This document shows positions 39,301 to 52,083 of a DNA stretch of 64,000 bases, piece after piece; within the stretch, counting starts at the first letter, position 1, and each line of letters opens with the position of its first letter. Source of the stretch: Axinella damicornis. Its lineage: Eukaryota; Porifera; Demospongiae; Axinellida; Axinellidae. The notes under the pieces are model-generated. The model searched no databases and had not been told where the DNA came from. It saw nothing but the letters and a program-made list of their open reading frames with translations. Location: contig OZ007514.1 in assembly GCA_963931865.1 (NCBI GenBank), positions 7,852,646 to 7,916,645 of the forward strand, given 5' to 3'. Made by a program: the position numbers and the translations under genes.

Positions 39301-42300
39301 ATAACATCGATAATTAGGAGGACACCTCTCATGCACTCCCAGCTAACGCCACACTCATCATACAGTTTGCGACTGTCGTGAGCAGTATCGTGATACTGGA
39401 ATTTGTTTCACGATGGTCATGAGTCATATTCGCGTACAGACTGCACGTAAACCTGTTCGTGTAAGTACGTGAATACGTTGCGCAATCTGCACACGTGGTG
39501 TCACTTAGTACTACGGTAGCCTCGTAAAGATTGCCACAATATTCTTCCACTCCTCGCTGTTGAAGTCCACCGCTCGCTACTATACTGTTGAAGTCCACCA
39601 CTCGCTACTGTTGAAGTCCACCGCTTGCTACTATACTGTTAAAGTCCACCACTCGCTACTGTTGAAGGATGGAAATGGTACCGGTCAGGTGGGAGGGGCC
39701 TGGAATCAGATACCACGGGGTAGTTCACCTGGTATCGGCAGGCATGGTGAAACCAGACGATCACCACCCTGGGCGGGTTGTTGTGATGTGGCCGCATAAG
39801 GGGAAGGAGCTGGAGAGGTGGGTTGGGACGAGGGTGAACGACAACAGCATTAGCTGACACTGGAAAGCCAATGCCAATGGAAACAAGCCCGTCATCTAGT
39901 GTTCGTTTTGACAGGTTGGAGTCAAAGGTTGAGCAAGTCCTGAGACTACTCAGGAATCCAAAGCTGGGCATAATCGATCCCCCACCAGTAATCAATCCCG
40001 TACCACCACCAGTCATCAATCTCGTACCACCACCAGTAATCAATCCCGTACCACCACCAGTCGTCAATCTCGTACCACCACCAGTAATCAATCCCGTACC
40101 ACCACCAGTCGTCAATCCCGTACCACCACCAGTCGTCAATCCCGTACCACCACTAGTCGTCAATCCCGTACCACCACCAGTCATCAATCCCGTACCACCA
40201 CCAGTCATCAATCTCGTACCACCACCAGTAATCAATCCCGTACCACCACCAATAATCAATCCCGTACCACCACCAGTAATCAATCCCGTACCACCACCAG
40301 TCATCAATCTCATACCACCACCAGCTGACACTGGAAAGCCAATGCCAATGGAAACAAGCCCGTCATCTAGTGTTCGTTTTGACAGGTTGGAGTCAAAGGT
40401 TGAGCAAGTCCTGAGACTACTCAGGAATCCAAAGCTGGGCATAATCGATCCCCCACCAGTAATCAATCCCGTACCACCACCACTCATCAATCTCGTACCA
40501 CCACCAGTCGTCAATCCCGTACCACCACCAGTCATCCAACCCGTACCACAACCAGTCATCCAACCCGTACCACAACCAGTCATCAATCCCGTACCACAAC
40601 CACCTCCTCGTCCCGCAGATCTGTGGGTGGATGAGATCATCAGCGTACTCTGTGGGGACCCGGGTAGGCCTGCAGATCGCAGTTTGCTGTCAGGAACCCA
40701 AAAGCTTGCACTTGACATATCAAGCCCTACATACATGCCATCTTTTGCTGATACCAGCTGGGGGTCCGAACATTCAGTAGTTGGTGGTGGGCCAATGCCT
40801 GGGGCCCTCAGACACCTTCGCAGTTACCGTAGTGTACGTATCAAGCGCCCACCATGTATCAAGCGCCCACCCCCTCTCTTCACGCGAAAGTTACTGCACA
40901 GGGTCCAAAAGCAGTGTAGTAAGGGCCCACCCATCACAAAGGTTTTGAGCAGCATTTCTTAAGTGGTGGGCCAATGCCTGGGCCCTCAAACACCTTTGCA
41001 GTTGGTATGCCTGGGCCCTCAAACACCTTCGCAGTTGGTGGTGGGCCAATGCCTGGGCCCTCAAACACCATCGCAGTACGTTGGTGGTGGGCCAATGCCT
41101 GGGCCCTCAAACGCCTTCGCAGTTGGTGGTGAGCCAATGCCTGGGCCCTCAAACACCTTCGCCGTTGGTGGTGGGCCAATGCCTCGGCCCTCAGACACCC
41201 TCGCAGTTGGTGGTGGGCCAATGCCTGGGCCCTCAAACACCTTCGCAGTTGGTGGTGGGCCAATGCCTGGGCCCTCAGACACCCTCGCAGTTGGTGGTGG
41301 GCCAATGACTGGGCCCTCAGACACCCTCGCAGTTGGTGGTGGGCCAATGACTGGGCCCTCAAACACCTTCGCCGTTGGTGGTGGGCCAATGCCTCGGCTC
41401 TCAGACACCCTCGCAGTTGGTGGTGGGCCAATGACTGGGCCCTCAGACACCCTCGCAGTTGGTGGTGGGCCAATGACTGGGCCCTCAAACACCTTTGCAG
41501 TTGGTATGCCTGGGCCCGCAAACACCGTCACAGTTGCTGGACAAGCTCTCCTGCAACTGAACATGAGCGAGGGATTGGGACCATCAACTTCCCCGGGATA
41601 TGCTCCTTGGAAGCAAGTGCAGGTACGAAAACTGGTCCCTTTGGACAAGAAAAAGCTATCGCTTGCTGCCCTGGCCGGAACTTGACAAAAAACTGGGGGG
41701 GGGGGGGAATTAGTAGGGACTGAGTGAGAAGACTGGAAGTTATATGAGAACGACAAGCCTTTGATGGTGCGAATCTGTATCTATAGGAGGGGTAGAAAGT
41801 TAATAGAGCTTCGACAGTGACTGTTTCAGCAGATTTTACATATTATGTTGCCAGTAATTTCCCCACTCCTTCTGTGTAGTATATGTACATACCTTATGGC
41901 CGGAAAATTTGACGGGAATTAAACTTGGCAGATTAATATTGGCTCTAAATAGCTGTGAACTGCACTTGGTGGATTAAAACTTGGTGGATTTGGAAACAGA
42001 GTGAGAATGACGTCGCATTAGCTGCACACGGCCGCGGAGTGCTCAGTGGTTTTACGTGCGAAACTTTTGTGTCAGTAGGCTGCGATGGAGTCCGAGTTTG
42101 CGGTGGAGAGCTGTGTTCGAGGTACCATGTCTACAAAAACCTCTGAGATGTAAGTGTAGGAGAGGAACTGCCGTGCGAGTGGTAACGAAAAGGACCCATA
42201 CGCGGTAGCGGTGTTGCAAAGGAGCACCGTCATCAGCCATGTATCAGTTCGCTGTTTCTGGCAGATCAGAGACAGAGGTACTACAGTGCGTGCGAGACAG

Positions 42301-45300
42301 CTCGAGCGTCATTACGAGACCCCGCCCACACCACGTCATGGCATTGGCGGTATTTATATTTAATTTGGTGGTGCGTCCGGCCATACGGTAACTAAAAGAG
42401 CGGCCAAAGGAATCTGATGGTTGGTTCCAGGAGAATACTGCAGCTAGGTACCCTCAGATTCAGCTGACTGGCAGATTCATCTGTCCTCATGAAGTGATAG
42501 CCAGCTATAGGGTACCACCAGACATGTACATGTACTGTAAGCGCTTTAAATTTGCGCCACTCTAATTCTGGGTCAAAATTGGTAATTTCTAATTTTGCGT
42601 CAAACTTTATCGCCTCGTATCCATTCTATTGTTGTGTCGTAATGAGCAGTGGATGGCTTTTACTGGGTACGATTGCTGGTGTAAAACGTGCAAGCAGACG
42701 CTGTAGAAGGGTGGCGATGGTGGATCCTTCAATTGCTCGCCGTCGCTACTTGTGAGGTCTCTGCAATCCCCACTTGAGTTGATCTGCACTCGAAGTCCAA
42801 CAAATCAGCAGAGGTCCTTCTGTATGTGTATAAACAAGGCTGTACTGATGATTTTAGCAGCCATAGCGCTCGCTCACGCCCTCTGCCAACAAATTACGTG
42901 CGTATTTCTTGCATCGTCTGACAGAATAATTGTTATTCGGTGACGCAAACTTAGAGCGCTTACGGTAACATGACCTGATATGTCTTCTACTGATGCTTCC
43001 CATTTCTGTATACACTTCAATAAACTTCACAATCCAGTTACTACTGTAGCCCACAGGTTATCTGCTGACGAATTGGTGCATTGTAACGTTGGACAAAGTA
43101 GCTAGAGTATACAGTGGAGCTTGTACAAAACATGTAAGTGCTTCACATGACAATTCCACAGAATGATTTTCCACTATTCCTTCATCGGAAACACTACAAC
43201 GTCGACAGAAAGTGCTAAAACTACAGTATGCGTCAATAAAAAGTTCCCGTTTCACGTGCGTTGAACGGCCGTTCAACGAACCGTTCCGTTCCGTTCCCGT
43301 TCTAATACCGTTCAAATTTTACGCAATATCTGTTCCGTTCCGTTCCGTTTTCTACTCAGATTGATCAGCCGTTCTAATTCCGTTTTAACACATCACGTGT
43401 ACATTATTCTGTTGAACGTTCTATAGCTAGCTGCGAGATAAATGGGTTACGACGAGTACGCACGAAAGAGAATAGTATTCTTTCAAACCCAAGGCTATCG
43501 ACCACGCAAAATCGCGGAGCTACTCAACGAAGAAGGACTGAAAGCAAGCCGGAGAGGAGTTGCCAAGTTTTTGGCACGTGTAAAGGCGACGGGGTCTCTT
43601 GCCAGACGCCCAGGCAGCGGACGGCCGTCGAGAGTAACAGAAGTAGTAAAGCAAACTGTCGAGAGGCAAATGAGGCTCGACGATGAGTCTACGGCCGTGC
43701 AACTTCAAGAAATTCTGAAAAGTGAAGGACACTCGCTATCTCTGAGTACGGTCCTGAGGTGCAGAAAGTCGCTAGGATGGACCTTCAGGGGCAGTGCGTA
43801 CTGTCAAATGATACGCGAAGCAAACAAAGCGAAGCGTCTCGAGTGGGCAGTGAAATACAGGCACGAGGCTGAGACGGGCTTTCTGGACGTGGTATTTACG
43901 GACGAGACTTCGATACAGCTAGAGAGCCATCGTCGCTTCTGTTGTAGGAAGCCTCCCAAGCCCAAACCCAGGTAAGCTATTGTAGTAAATGTACGTGTAG
44001 AATTTGTCAGCTAGTGAGAATAGTAGAACATGACTGTTGTCAACAACAGGACTGTTCCAATTAGTGCCGACCACAGACCTCTCCCCTTCAGCAGAGGTCA
44101 GGGGGATAAAGCTATGGTCTAGCTTGTTAGACTAGTACAGTTTGTATCCATAATCTCCACGTATGCTTTCACACAACAATCTCCACGTATCCTTTCACAC
44201 AACAGAGCCAAGCACCCAGTGAAGGTACACGTGTGGGCAGGCATTAGCCTGAGAGGAAGGACAAGTCTGTGCATCTTTGAAGGCAAGATGAATGCAATCA
44301 TGTATGTTGAGATCTTGTGAAATTCACTGAAGCCCTTTCTGGACGAGGTTTATCCCGACTCGCACCGGTTCATGCAGGACAACGATCCTAAACATACTTC
44401 CAGATTAGCAGCACAATTTTTCAAAGACAATGGCATCAACTGGTGGAAGACTCCTGCCGAGTCTCCTGATTGCAATCCTATCGAAAACTTGTGGCACGAG
44501 ATGAAGGAATATTTGAGACGTGAAGTTAAGCCAAGAACAAAGCAGCAACTGATCGATGGCATTCAAGCCTTTTGGGTGACAGTGGACGTTACGAAATGCA
44601 AGAAATATATCAGACACCTCCGAAAGGTCATCCCTCGTGTCATCTAGTTACAAGGAGCAGCCACTGGTTACTTGGTCATGTATTCTTTGAACACATCTTT
44701 CAGCATTGCTTTGTATATTACCTAGTATACCTGTACCTATGTCATATTTAACCATGATTGTATGTAAAATAGGTCAAAAATGAAACGTAAATGACAACTA
44801 CATGTACAACTACACCATACATGTACATGTAATGCTGTATTGCAGTTCTAACAACGCAGACGTTTACAAGCCTGTTCAATGGCTACCCAACATTTCTCTT
44901 TCCATATTTTCTTCTCAAATTCATTTGGCCGATGCCAGAATTGCGGTAGTTGTCGAAACATAACGGTTTTCAGAGCAAAGAGTTCGGTTTTAGGAAGTGC
45001 TGGTAACTCCTTGGATCCAGCTGGGGTGCATCTCCGCATAACGTCTGTTCCAAACATTGCTTCTTTCGCTAGTTTTTGGCATAGTGTGCCTGCTTTCTCC
45101 TCACCCTTGAGGTCACAGTTTGCGTTTAGTACGACGTTTACACTCAGTAGTGTTTGTTTGGGAATTTCAGATGATGGCAATGGGGTGTTCAAATTGGCAT
45201 GCCGTAAGGGAGGAGCCTCTGGACCAGGAGCGTCTGAAGGGCTTGGGGCAGATGTCATGTTTTGACTCGGTCCAGTGTGTTGAGTGGGTGGTTCTATATC

Positions 45301-48300
45301 GGACAAGTTAGGGCTAGTTTGAGATTCTGGGACTGTGGCATGGGGAGAGCTGGGTATGCCAGGATTCATACGTGATGGGGTGGTCGGGTCATAGATAGTG
45401 TGTCGGGTGGTCGGGTCATAGATAGTGTGTCTGAACCTGGGATAGGGAAAGGCACCCAGCTGAGAGTGGTAGGAATGTCTTGGACCAAGAAAACTCTCCA
45501 GATGCGTTAGTTTCTCCAGAATCTGCTTGTTCACATCCTCCACTCTGGTCATTCTGTTCCCTAGCTCCTCCACAGTCATTTTCTAAGTGCCATGGATCTG
45601 CAGAAAGTAAAGCAATACAACCGGAATATTACAGGGGGATGCAGAACAGAACATTTGGGGGGGGGGGGGGGGGGGGGGGGGGAATAGTGTGCGGCAGTTT
45701 GGGTTTGAAATCTCAAAGGGGCGGCAGTTCGGGTTTGAAATCTCAAAGGGGAGGCAAAACATTTTCAAGGGGGGGGGGGGGGGGGGGGATCCTGACGAGA
45801 CTATTTTATATCACAAGAACACACCTGCAGCAAAGGAGTTCAGCACAAATGGCGTTAATGGTGGAAGAGGAGGAGGAAGAGGTGGAGGAGAAGAAATGGC
45901 AGAGGATGATGGAGAAACCGGGGGAGAAAAGAGGGGAGGGGTGCCAGGAGAGACTGGTGATACACGAGAAGTTGGTGAAGATGGCAAGACTCGTTTCGTT
46001 GGTGTAACAAGCACAGGAGCTCGTTGTGCCAAAGTCTCGGTTGGCGTTCGACTAGGTGTGACGAGTACAGGAGCTTGCTGTGCCAAAGTCTCAGTTGGGG
46101 TTGGCGTTCGACTAGGTGTGATCCCTCCATGTGTTGCTGTGATGAGTACAGGAGCTTGCTGTGCCGAAGTCTCAGTTGGGGTTGGCGTTCGACTAGGTGT
46201 AATCCCTCCATGTGTTGCTGTGACGAGTACAGGAGCTTGTTGTGCCAAAGTCTCAGTTGGGGTTCGACTAGGTGTGATCCCTCCATGTGTTGGTGTGACG
46301 AGTACAGGAGCTCATCGTGCCGAAGTCTCAGTTGGCGTTCGACTAGGTGTGATCCCTCCATGTGTTGCTGTGATGAGTACAGGAGCTTGCTGTGCCGAAG
46401 TCTCAGCTGGGGTTGGCGTTTGACTAGGTGTAATCCCTCCATGTGTTGCTGTGACGAGTACAGGAGCTTGTTGTGCCGAAGTCTCAGTTGGGGTTCGACT
46501 AGGTGTGATCCCTCCATGTGTTGGTGTGACGAGTACAGGAGCTCGTCGTGCCGAAGTCTCAGTTGGCGTTCGACTAGGTGTGATCCCTCCATGTGGGGTT
46601 GGGGTGACTGCTAAGATCACCTGGCCTTTCTTCAGTTCAGCTTTGTTTTTCCCGGAATCCTCCACCAATGGGGCCTTACTGCCTTTTCCTCCTGAGGTGG
46701 TCTTTTTCTTTCCCTTGCCATTGGTCAGTTTCTTCTTGGGAGGGGGAAGGGATGACTTTGGATCTGCATTTTCTTTATCTAAAGAAAGTACGCAGATAAT
46801 AAAGTATGCATTGTACTACAGTGAGTAAGAGTTGAAAGGTGCCAACCACAATGTATACAGTTGTATAGCCCACAGTGTATAGGTAACCTGCTAATTGGAA
46901 GTTAGCCCTCGTCAGCACAAATTAGTGTACACAGAAGCCAATTTTAGTACTCAGCAAGTGCGCTTAGAACCCACTGAACCGCAGCATGTTACATGTATGT
47001 ACGTATGTAAACAGCCTAAGTAACCCAGGGGGTTGACGGCATATTTGGAATCTAATCCACTGGAGCTTCAAGTTTGTTGAGAGACTACCAAGAACACACT
47101 TCATGTCGCAGTTTGTGTGTGAATGTGAAACCTACCATTGATCAGTTTCTTCTTCTTCTTAGGAGGGGGAAGGGAAGACTTCTGTTTCTTTCCCTTTGGA
47201 TCTGCATCTACACAATATAAAAAAAAAGTGCACATTATCAACAGGGATACACATGCATTTCGTATGTGAATGTGGAACCCACCATTGGTCTTTATCTTCT
47301 TCTTAGGAGGGGGGAGGGTGGGCTGTGTCCTGGTTTCAGGGGGGGGGGGGGGGGGGGGGGGGGGTGGTCTGCGCCTCTGTCTGAGGGGGGAGGGTGGTCT
47401 GCGTCTCTGTCTGAGGGGGGAGGGTAGTCGCTGTTTCAGGTGGGAGGGTGGACTGTGTCTCTGTTCCAGGGGACAGCATATCCGCAAGAGGAGGGGGGAG
47501 CAGGCCCTCTATGAACTCCTGTTCCAGCTTGAGCATGTCGTTCTTGGTGCCTGTATGTATATCGGACGTATAAAGATCCAAGCTTATGACAAGGCGGTTC
47601 AACTTACATGTAAGGTAAGGTGGGGCTATTCCGACGGTGGGGTAATTCCGATAGTTGGCTGCCTTTGTTACCAGACAAAGTTTGGTAATTCTTCTGTGGT
47701 ACCGCAGGGTAGGTTGAGCGCCAGCCTACCCTGCGGTACCACAGAAGAATTGACCTCTCCTCGGCCTTACAAAATGTACCTTACATTTGTATGCAATAGC
47801 AAACTCATACTATATTATTATTGGCTTACCAGTAGCAGCTACCCTGCCAGGATAGGCTTTTCGCTGTATGAGGACATCTCGCACTTCCCCGACATTGACC
47901 TCTCCTCGGACACGCGCAGCTGGCACGACCGACACTGACTCTTCCCCTTCCCAGTAAACTAGTACAAATGTCTGCACTGCAACGATATGATCACACCTCA
48001 TAACGTGAGACATGGCACAAAGCAATGCAGTTATGCGAATAGACTAGCGAACTTACGGCTGCTCCTAGTTTACTATGCAAAGTACATTGTACTAATGCGC
48101 CTATCAATGTTATGCCCCACTTCCCCAGGTGGGGCAAATGTGGGGATATGGTGGGGAATTGAGGGCGAGCACGTGCCCGAGGGGTGGGGCGTTTGTGCAT
48201 CATGCTATCACGTTATGCGGGTATCAATGTAAATACCCCACCACCCCAGGTGGGGAAGTGGGTGGGGCTTTTGACTGTTCGCGCAATCGCATCGCCTGCA

Positions 48301-51300
48301 TGTGCACTTCTTGCATTTTCTACGCGTGCTTTTTTCGCATACCTGGTAGCTCTTGTCTGCGATATCATGTCGTATTGAAGTCGTTTGGGATTCTTGTACT
48401 ACTTCGGAGTCAAGTGATGACAGCGAAAGCGATCTATCTGGGCCTACAAATCCTCCTGACCTCCCCTGTGTAGTTTGCCCCGTTCCCAATGATCTAGAAT
48501 TGAAGACAACTGTAACTGAGTCACAATTCAACTGGTTTCAGTTAGCAGAAACTGTTTTGGGAGGTTGTTTGTGTGAGGAGGAAGAAAGGGAGGTAGTGGC
48601 CATTAATCAGCTGGATGATTTCTTTAGAAGGGTCATGGCTTCTGAACACTTCACTGCAGAACAACTTAACTTGATTCAGCAATCTCACGATGCTTTTCTT
48701 TATGATAGAGAAGAGCGCTTACCACTAGCAAAACGACAAGCTGCTGCAGCAAATGGTGAAGTTGTTACGGATTCAGAAACTGATGATTGTGAAGACTACC
48801 TGGAGTTGAGTAATACTATGACTGAGAAGGCAAGGGCACTCATTGCAAGGCGAAGAAAATCCATACAGCGAAAGGTACGACATTTGAGAGCCAAAATGAT
48901 TGCTGAGCAGAACTTCCTTTCTCGCAAACAGAGTCATAGAGTCAGAGGAATTCTGAAAGATTGTCCAGATATTGGACAAGTCATTGAAGCTTATGTCCAG
49001 GATAGAAACGTGGGGGCCGATGCTTGGCGACGAACCGGAGTATTAACTTTTGATGGCAATGCCAAGGTCAAGCAGAAGGTTACATTTAACCGCATAAGAG
49101 AGCATCTACATGTACAGAGTGTTTATAAGAGAAAGTTCTCACATGGAAGTGTTGTCCAGCTTTGTGTGGCAAGGAATAAGCGGAGAACAGCTGCTCAGAG
49201 GTACAAAGGAGTGGCCCGTGTAACCTGTCGAAGAGCTCGTAAGGGCTTCCAGTTAAAGTTTAACCCAGACTCCCATTGGAGTAATTCATTGTACAGAGGA
49301 CTGGCATTGTTGCAGTACACGGATGGACGACACATTACAAATGTTAATCGAGATGATGCTTCAGGATTCCGCCTTGACACCATGGCTACCCATAGACTTC
49401 ACAGAACTCCAATGGTGCAAGGTCATCAAGCACTCACTACATACACTGATTATGTGAACAGGTATCCATCCCTGTTGCACACTACTTCTTATAATTTCAG
49501 TGCGACCCAAACCACAGCAGAGGTCTGTGCCGGTATAGTTAAACCAAGTGGGATATTTCCCAAGAACCCAGCCCAGCATGCTGCGGATTTCTCCTTTTTA
49601 GAGAAGCAACTAGAGTTTCAGCCAGTGACTAGAAAGATCATTGAATGCATTAGAGTGGATGGAGCAAGTGATGAAGGGCCATCACATGAAGAAGTCCAGT
49701 TTTTCTGGACACTCCACCATATTACAACACCTACTGTAGTCACCCTGGTGAGTGCGCGTAACAGTGGAGCATCTTACCTCAATCGAGTAGAGCTCCAAAA
49801 TGGATGCCTCGCTCTAGCACATGCTAATTTATTTGTACCCTCAACCCTTGGAGGCTCTTGTTTAGATACCAACACCGGAAAGGTTGACCCAGAGAAGTTT
49901 AAGCACAACATGCAACTGGCCACCGATGTGTATATTAGCAGAGTGAATGGCTGTCCGTGTGGAGAAGGAACTATTCGCTTGTTTAAAGGAGCGGACTCCA
50001 CTGAACTTCAAGAGCTTAGAGAGAAATTACTGCAGTACTTGAAGGGTTCAAATCGTCAACAGGAGGTTCTTCGGAGGAAAGACCCACAGATCTACTCATA
50101 CCTTGAGGAAGTTTGGGCAGTAAGAAACAACCATATGGTGAAGGACCTGCCCACACAGTATCTATTCCACTTAGTGTGTTGCTACAAACCTACCTGCTCC
50201 CATCCCTTCTGCCAGGCAGGTACCCATAAGGAGTTACCAAAGTGGTTTCCTGGTGGTCCAGATGTTTCCTATTTGCCTCTCCCCATCTGTGATCCAGCCA
50301 GACCATGGGGCTCTCCAAACTGCCCAGATTGTAGCGGAAGCTGTTATGGTCACTTCCTCAAGCCTGAAGTTGCCATCTTATCACCTTTACCAGGAATGAA
50401 AAAGCCGCCATCAACTGTAATTAAAGAAGTGTTTCAGAAAATAGAGGGCTCTCCATCTGAGAAGCAAGTGCAAGAGACAGCAAAAGCAGTCCTCCTCTCT
50501 CCGGAAGAAGTCATGTGGTGGTTCAACCACCTTCAGACAGTTACAGAAAACAGGAGACGAGGTGCTCGAAAAGCAGCTGAAACACGTAGGAAGAAGAAGA
50601 TGGCCAAACAGTCAGTTCATGATGTCTACTACTGTGGTGTGTGCCATGACCAATACATGCAATACACAGACCGACAGGAGAACTGGATTGGGTGCGAAGC
50701 CTGTGACAGTTGGTTTCATTTTGCTTGTATTGGAATTACAGTAGAGACAATTCCAGACAAATTCTTTTGTGAGGATTGCAAGGACAACTAGGTGGGTTGA
50801 TGTTGTCCCACTCGAAGGAGGCATCTGCAGAATTTGCTAAAGCAGAGGAGTCATGTATGTTACATCCCACCCACGAAACCTCTGAATCTAAAAATCAAAA
50901 TCTAAAAAATCTATCTTCACCTGCCCCTGGGTTACAGCCTGTTCAGCCTCCCACCCACGAATCCTCTGAGTTTACCTTCACCTGCCCCTCGGTTACAGCC
51001 TGTTCAGCCTCCCACCCACGAATCCTCTGAGTTTACCTTCACCTGCCCCTCGGTTACAGCCTGTTCCCACCCACGAAACCTCTGAATCTATATCCTCACC
51101 TGCCCCTCGGTAACAGCCTGTTCAGCCTCCCACCCAGAATCTATCTTCACCTGCCCCTGGGTTACAGCCTGTTTAGCCTCCCACCCACGAACCTGAATCT
51201 ATCTTCACCTGCCCCTCCTCGGTTACAGCCTGTTCAGCCTCCTTACCATGAAACCTACCTTACCGTCACCTGCCGTGTCCTTGGTTACAGCCCGTTTGGC

Positions 51301-52033
51301 CTCCCACCCATTCTGGATTGCAAGCCTCGGACAACTTGGTAGGTTAATGATGTGATGTAACAGCACTCTATGGGCATCTGTTCTTAGCTAACATTAATTT
51401 TGGCCACTCAGAACTCAGAAACTTAACCTTCTAATTTATCCCAGAATTATGACTGACTATAATAATTAGCTATAGCTATATATGGCTCAACCTTATTATA
51501 GTGTGAGCCGTGAAAAAATGAAATGGGCACGGAATAGTTGTGAGGGTGGGTACTAATTAGAGTTGAACTGGAATTTTTCAGATTGCAATATGTACAGAAC
51601 AACAATACTTTGTGGGCATGTGTAAGTGATTTACTTGTTCTTATATCTCAGGAATGGGATAAAGTACAGACGTTCTGGTCCAAGACGGTGCACCTCCTCC
51701 CCAACACACTGCTCATGGTGGAGAAACTGCCACACCATCCTTGCTGACAATCTATCTGTGCACCGTAGAGGAAGGGAGAAAGGGAGCAGGGAGGGAGGAA
51801 GAGAGCAGGGAGGAAGAAAGAGAGCAGAGAGGGAGGGAACATGGGGAATGAAAAATGAAACTTAAGGGTTGTTACAGTGATTGTAAACAATTATTTTCAC
51901 TTTTTGTTAAAATAATAACTATCAAATATGGTCATGACATTTTTTGGAAACAAAACCCTCATGAAACAAATCCCCAGTAAAGCCCCCTCATGGTTTGGTG
52001 GGTCTTTACAGGGGATTTGTGCTTTAACACTGC

Positions 52034-52083
<50 letters not shown>

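Noticed and set aside
39639..40736. 365-codon minus-strand glycine-rich ORF
   Set aside because: Antisense shadow of the 24-bp minisatellite; no non-repeat domain.
40934..41756. Minus-strand ORFs over the 42-bp minisatellite
   Set aside because: Shadows of the repeat; they lack unique coding ends, whereas the plus frame joins a coiled-coil header and a unique tail.
45855..46614. Alternative-frame repeat ORFs over the BEN minisatellite
   Set aside because: Unit lengths are multiples of three, so all frames stay open; only the minus frame that phases with exon 3 is kept.
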